This document shows positions 7,021-10,327 of a stretch of DNA of 10,327 bases, in pieces. The notes beneath the pieces are model-generated. The model saw nothing but the letters and a program-made list of their open reading frames with translations. It did not search any database and was not told where the DNA came from. This DNA is from Limnohabitans sp. Rim8 (GTDB lineage Bacteria; Pseudomonadota; Gammaproteobacteria; Burkholderiales; Burkholderiaceae_C): contig CAMDXR010000083.1 of assembly GCA_945877725.1 (NCBI GenBank), forward strand, positions 1 to 10,327. The letters run 5' to 3'. The translations under genes and the position numbers were made by a program. Every line of letters begins with the position of its first letter. The stretch's first letter is position 1.

Positions 7021-7034
7021 CGGACCGGGTTCGC

Positions 7035-7060
7035 TTAAGGCCCAGTCCAATGGGCTTTAA
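7035..7060 (+). terminator. Hairpin after the binding-protein gene, possible weak terminator
   Basis: TTAAGGCCCA (7035-7044) and TGGGCTTTAA (7051-7060) pair as a 10-bp stem with one G-U wobble and a six-base loop. It begins 14 bases after the stop codon. There is no T run after it, so it may act as a 3'-end stabiliser or a rho-assisted end rather than an intrinsic terminator. Confidence 0.35.
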
Positions 7061-7114
7061 AGGGTCTTTAATCGGTCTTTAGCCGGTCTTTAGTGGGTGT
7101 TTAGTGGGTCTTTA
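7060..7114. repeat. 11-bp tandem repeat, five units
   Basis: Five consecutive 11-base units end in TTTA at 7070, 7081, 7092, 7103 and 7114: AAGGGTCTTTA, ATCGGTCTTTA, GCCGGTCTTTA, GTGGGTGTTTA and GTGGGTCTTTA. A degenerate GGGCTTTA precedes them at 7052-7059. The array fills the gap between two convergent genes. The two units at 7093-7114 overlap the 3' end of the glutamate synthase-like gene, whose TAA stop (7101-7103) and last codons come from it. Confidence 0.85.
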
Positions 7115-8705
7115 AACCCCAATGGCTGGCCTCACTGGCCTGCCAAAATTCTGCGAAAGGGCTGGGTAGCGTTGCCGCGCCGCCTGCGTGGTTCAGCAGT
7201 TCCCCGGGTTGCAGCGTGTCAATCGTGGTGGCCAATGTTCGGGCTTGGCCTTGGGCATTGCGCACCATCAGGTGGTGGGGTGTCATGTCGGCCGGGCTGT
7301 TAAGGCCTGCAGCCCCCAGCAAGTCGGCCAAGGCGTGCAAAGTGTTGAGGTGATAGTAATAAACGCGCTCGGCTTTGTCGGTGACCACAATGGCCCGTTG
7401 ACGCACCGGATCTTGGGTGGCCACACCCGTTGGGCAATGGTCGGTATGGCAACTGCGTGACTGGATGCAACCCAACGCAAACATGAACCCCCTGGCCGAA
7501 TTGCACCAATCGGCGCCCAAGGCCAGGCAACGTGCAATGTCGAAAGCCGATATCACTTTGCCCGAGGCACCAATCTTGATCTGGTCGCGTAAGCCAGCGC
7601 CCACCAAACTGTTGTGCACCAGTCGCAAGCCATCTCGCAAGGGCATGCCCACATGGTCGGCAAATTCGATGGGGGCGGCCCCGGTGCCTCCTTCGGCACC
7701 GTCCACCACCACAAAGTCGGGGGTGATGCCGGTCTGTAGCATGGCTTTGACCAAAGAAAACCATTCGGCTGGATGCCCTACACACAACTTGATGCCTACC
7801 GGTTTGCCGCCAGATAAATGGCGCAGACGAACCAAAAACTCAAGCAACTCCACCGGGTTGGTAAATGCCGAGTGGCGAGCGGGTGAAACGCAGTCTTGCC
7901 CCATGGGCACGCCACGAGCTTCGGCGATTTCGGCGCTGACCTTGGCTTTGGGCAGCACCCCGCCGTGCCCAGGTTTGGCCCCTTGTGACAACTTGATCTC
8001 AATCATCTTGACCTGTGGGGAGCTTGCTTGTTGGGTGAAGCGCTCGGGGTCAAAGTGCCCATCGGCAGTCCGGCAACCGAAATACCCGGAGGCAATTTGC
8101 CAGATCAAGTCGCCACCGTGTTCCCGGTGGTGGGTGGATATGCTGCCCTCGCCGGTATCGTGCGCAAACCGGCCCAAGGCTGCGCCCCGGTTCAGGGCTT
8201 TCACGGCATTGGGTGACAAGGCGCCAAAGCTCATGCCCGAGATGTTGAGTATGGACAGTGCATAAGGTTGCTGGCAACCAGAGCCGCCCACCCCGACGCG
8301 GAAGTTGTTCGGGTCTGGCTGCAGGGGTTGCAACGAGTGGGCAATCCATTCTGTGCCGGGGCTGTACATGTCTTTGATGCTGCCAAAGCCCCGTTTGTCG
8401 TTTTGCACCTTGGACCTTGCATAGACCATGGCCCTCTGATTGCGCGAAAAGGGCAACTTCTGCTCATCGTCTTCCAGAAAGTACTGTCGTAATTCGGGCC
8501 GGATGTATTCCAGGCCATAACGAATTCGGCCCGTCAGGGGGTAGTTGCGCCTGACGGCTTGCTTGGTTTGGACGAAGTCTTGCCAGCCCAACAGAAACAA
8601 CACGGCAAATCCGCCGCTCGCCCAAACCGAGAAAGGCCAGGCCACGACAGCCGCTGGGGCCATGATCAACCAAGGCAGGTAGCGTGAGGCGGATTGACGG
8701 GCCAT
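7101..8705 (-). CDS. Membrane-anchored FMN-binding glutamate synthase family protein (GltB-like)
   Basis: This 534-residue protein matches the FMN/iron-sulfur synthase domain of the glutamate synthase large subunit (Glu_synthase family) as a stand-alone enzyme, without the N-terminal glutamine amidotransferase or the C-terminal beta-helix domain of GltB. Two hydrophobic helices occupy about residues 9-41, so it is probably anchored in the inner membrane with the catalytic part in the cytoplasm. Visible signatures are NISGMSFGALSPNAVKALNRGA, HDTGEGSIS, KLSQGAKPGHGG with LPKAKVS, VVVDGAEGGTGAAPIEF, and the cluster motif C413-x5-C419-x4-C424, the spacing that binds 3Fe-4S in GltB. AAAGGAG on the coding strand (8711-8717) lies five bases before the ATG. 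The physiological reaction of these short forms is not settled; a glutamate synthase or other FMN-dependent redox role is possible. Its last codons and TAA lie in an 11-bp tandem repeat. Confidence 0.92.
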   Translation of the reverse strand: MARQSASRYLPWLIMAPAAVVAWPFSVWASGGFAVLFLLGWQDFVQTKQAVRRNYPLTGRIRYGLEYIRPELRQYFLEDDEQKLPFSRNQRAMVYARSKVQNDKRGFGSIKDMYSPGTEWIAHSLQPLQPDPNNFRVGVGGSGCQQPYALSILNISGMSFGALSPNAVKALNRGAALGRFAHDTGEGSISTHHREHGGDLIWQIASGYFGCRTADGHFDPERFTQQASSPQVKMIEIKLSQGAKPGHGGVLPKAKVSAEIAEARGVPMGQDCVSPARHSAFTNPVELLEFLVRLRHLSGGKPVGIKLCVGHPAEWFSLVKAMLQTGITPDFVVVDGAEGGTGAAPIEFADHVGMPLRDGLRLVHNSLVGAGLRDQIKIGASGKVISAFDIARCLALGADWCNSARGFMFALGCIQSRSCHTDHCPTGVATQDPVRQRAIVVTDKAERVYYYHLNTLHALADLLGAAGLNSPADMTPHHLMVRNAQGQARTLATTIDTLQPGELLNHAGGAATLPSPFAEFWQASEASHWGLKTH

Positions 8706-8934
8706 AAAAACTCCTTTGCGGTGTGCTAAAGCGCAGCTGAAACCGTGAATAGCGCTAGCAACGCTTTAAAACAACATACTGAAATACATTTGGCAATTTG
8801 TCTATATAAATTTTTATTATTAAATCAATACAGCAATAACACTAAAAAATACTTATTTGATTAATTTATTACTTGCTATTGAGAAGGGTCTGACTGCCGG
8901 GGGCCGGCGTGGCCCTCCTTCCTTCATGCCCGAT
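8706..8934. other. AT-rich intergenic spacer, probable promoter region of the GltB-like gene
   Basis: This 229-base gap separates two genes on the - strand. Roughly 8765-8880 is extremely AT-rich, with TATATA (8803-8808) and several A/T runs; on the - strand several partial -10 and -35 words occur but none at ideal spacing. Nearer the gene, TAAAGCG (8727-8733) and CGCTTTA (8762-8768) form an inverted repeat with a 28-base spacer, a possible operator. No open frame in it has coding character, and no convincing RNA gene was seen. Confidence 0.4.
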
Positions 8935-10327
8935 TCAGTCGCGCTTGAAGCGCTCAGCCGCCAAATGTCGGGCTAAGTCTGGGGCCAGCGGCAGGGGTTC
9001 GTCTTCTAGCCAAGCCGCCGTCAGTTCGCCGCACAACACCGCAAGGCTGATACCGCGCGCGCCCATGCCCGCACTCATCCACAGGCCCGGCCAGTGTTCC
9101 GAGTCCACCGGACCCACTGCGGGCAAACGGTCGGGCAGGGTGCAGCGCAAGCCCGCCCAGCCCTGAACGGTGTGGGGCTCAAACAGGGGTTTCATGGCTT
9201 CGCCCAGTGGGGGCAAAAGTTTGGCTAAGCGCAGTTGGTTGGCGGCATGGTCTTCAGGTCGCAATGGCGCTTGCAGGCATTGGCGCTCAAAGGTGGAGCC
9301 AATGAACCAACCCGGCGGGCCCTCTGGGGTGGGCACGCCGCTGATAAAGCTGCCGTGTCCGTTGACCGGGTAAGGGGCTAATTGCTGGCGCTGGCCGGGG
9401 TTCAGTTCGTCCATCAGGCCAAAACTGATTTGACCGCGCAACGGGTTCAGTGGCAGGTCAACGCCCGCCAGGGGTTGCAACAGAGTCAGGCTGTCAAACG
9501 CGCTGGCCACCACCAGCAAAGGCGCTTGCGCAAGGGGCTGACCTTGTGCATCGCAGGCGGTCCACACATCCCCCACCCGTTTGATGCTTTGAACCTGTTG
9601 GCCCCAAAGCACTTGCACGCCGGGGGGTTGCAACTGCGCGGCCACCAATTGCCTAGGCCTGACCCAGCCTGCAAGGCCATGCCAAAGCGCTTGGGCGTTT
9701 GGCGGCAAACCCGATTCGGACAATTGTTGGGCCGTGGCTTGCGTGCTCCATTCGTGCGCACTGGGGGGCCACAAATGAGCGGCGGGTAAGCTCCGTTTGC
9801 CTTCCACGCGGTGTTCAATAACGCCCGTTGGAGCCCAGTCAGAGCCGCTGACCAAACACAACCGAGCACGCTGCAAGGTGGCCCTAACGCCCGCCCGGGT
9901 GATGCGCGACAGCACGTTGTCGTCTGGTGAGACATGGGGCGCGGCCAAACCCACAGGCAGGCCCGATGCGCCGGCACCCACGCCATCGCCTTGGTCAATC
10001 ACCTGAACCGACCAACCCCGCGAGGCCAAGCTGTGCGCCACGGCTGAGCCCGACAAACCGGCCCCCAGCACCAGCACATTGCGTGTTATCGGTTGCGTCA
10101 TCGGGCGCGTCATTGTGCGGGAAGGTCGGGGCGCTTTGCTGCCGTTTCGTCGGTTTGCGTATTGAGGCTTGTCGCCGCGCGCGGCCCATGCTGGGGCATA
10201 GGTGGCCCGAGTCCAACCGGTTGTTGTTGATGGGCTGTGGTCAGACGCTGGGGTGAGTTCAAAACCGCACTGTGCCCAAGCCTGTGCGCCGGGGATTTCG
10301 GCGGCCTCATGGCCTTGCTGAATGCCT
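8935..10327 (-). CDS. mnmC: tRNA wobble uridine-modifying enzyme MnmC, FAD-dependent part, 5' end beyond window
   Basis: The gene encodes the FAD-dependent oxidoreductase half of MnmC, which removes the carboxymethyl group from cmnm5(s2)U34 in tRNA so that the fused methyltransferase half can form mnm5(s2)U34. Counting from the ATG at 10113, the Rossmann motif LVLGAGLSGSAVAHSLASRG has G17, G19 and G22, followed by the family stretches GASGLPVGLAAPHVSPDDN, PLRGQISF, DHAANQLRLAKLLP and GLRCTLPDRLPAVGPV. The end, GARGISLAVLCGELTAAWLEDEPLPL, is also typical. That ATG has no ribosome site and the same frame runs open for 71 more codons to the window edge, including AQCGFELTPA and RATYAPAWAARG, as expected for the tail of the MnmD-like methyltransferase domain plus a basic linker. 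I therefore annotate a 5'-truncated bifunctional gene. A free-standing MnmC2-like protein starting at 10113 is the alternative. Confidence 0.85.
   Translation of the reverse strand, partial: GIQQGHEAAEIPGAQAWAQCGFELTPASDHSPSTTTGWTRATYAPAWAARGDKPQYANRRNGSKAPRPSRTMTRPMTQPITRNVLVLGAGLSGSAVAHSLASRGWSVQVIDQGDGVGAGASGLPVGLAAPHVSPDDNVLSRITRAGVRATLQRARLCLVSGSDWAPTGVIEHRVEGKRSLPAAHLWPPSAHEWSTQATAQQLSESGLPPNAQALWHGLAGWVRPRQLVAAQLQPPGVQVLWGQQVQSIKRVGDVWTACDAQGQPLAQAPLLVVASAFDSLTLLQPLAGVDLPLNPLRGQISFGLMDELNPGQRQQLAPYPVNGHGSFISGVPTPEGPPGWFIGSTFERQCLQAPLRPEDHAANQLRLAKLLPPLGEAMKPLFEPHTVQGWAGLRCTLPDRLPAVGPVDSEHWPGLWMSAGMGARGISLAVLCGELTAAWLEDEPLPLAPDLARHLAAERFKRD

Noticed and set aside
6289..7050. A 253-codon antisense frame opposite the binding-protein gene.
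   Set aside because: The + strand protein is a clear Liv-type receptor with a signal peptide; the antisense product has no family features.
7417..8265. A 282-codon + strand frame opposite the GltB-like gene.
   Set aside because: The - strand protein has diagnostic FMN and cluster motifs; the + strand product is Pro/Ser-rich low-information sequence.
8899..8917. A GC-rich hairpin downstream of mnmC as a terminator.
   Set aside because: On the - strand transcript the stem has an A-C mismatch, only five continuous pairs, and no following T run.

Overview
The window looks like chromosomal DNA of a betaproteobacterium, most likely Burkholderiales and close to Comamonadaceae. This rests on family resemblance of the 3-oxoacid CoA-transferase pair, the MnmC-type enzyme and the Liv-type binding protein, and on moderately high GC with good Shine-Dalgarno sites. 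No tRNA, rRNA, CRISPR array, insertion sequence or phage gene was found. Eight protein-coding genes fill nearly all of it.

Left part (1-3531): a large secreted zinc metalloprotease of the serralysin (M10) type on the + strand, possibly starting before the window. It carries cadherin/Ig-like domains in front of the protease and an extra segment of about 100 residues inside the C-terminal domain. It converges on a small PAS-LuxR regulator on the - strand.

Middle (3532-5030): the regulator is divergent from scoA-scoB, the two subunits of succinyl-CoA:3-oxoacid CoA-transferase. A nested inverted repeat containing TACGTA lies in the shared intergenic region and is a plausible operator. A strong rho-independent terminator closes the sco operon. 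The likely logic is local control of 3-oxoacid (acetoacetate) use by the adjacent one-component regulator.

Centre (5031-7020): after an AT-rich spacer with an inverted repeat comes an unrecognised protein with an N-terminal DNA-binding helix-turn-helix and a single membrane helix. It is followed by an exported Liv-type ABC transporter binding protein with no permease or ATPase beside it.

Right part (7021-10327): a perfectly phased 11-bp tandem repeat (five units) lies in the convergent gap and runs into the 3' end of a membrane-anchored, stand-alone FMN/3Fe-4S glutamate synthase-like protein on the - strand. Behind an AT-rich spacer, also on the - strand, is the FAD domain of the tRNA wobble-uridine enzyme MnmC. 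Its frame stays open to the window edge, so it is probably the C-terminal part of a bifunctional MnmC cut by the window.

No complete new multi-gene system is evident. The points most worth following are the insertion in the protease, the two candidate operators, the membrane-bound HTH protein and the 11-bp repeat array.
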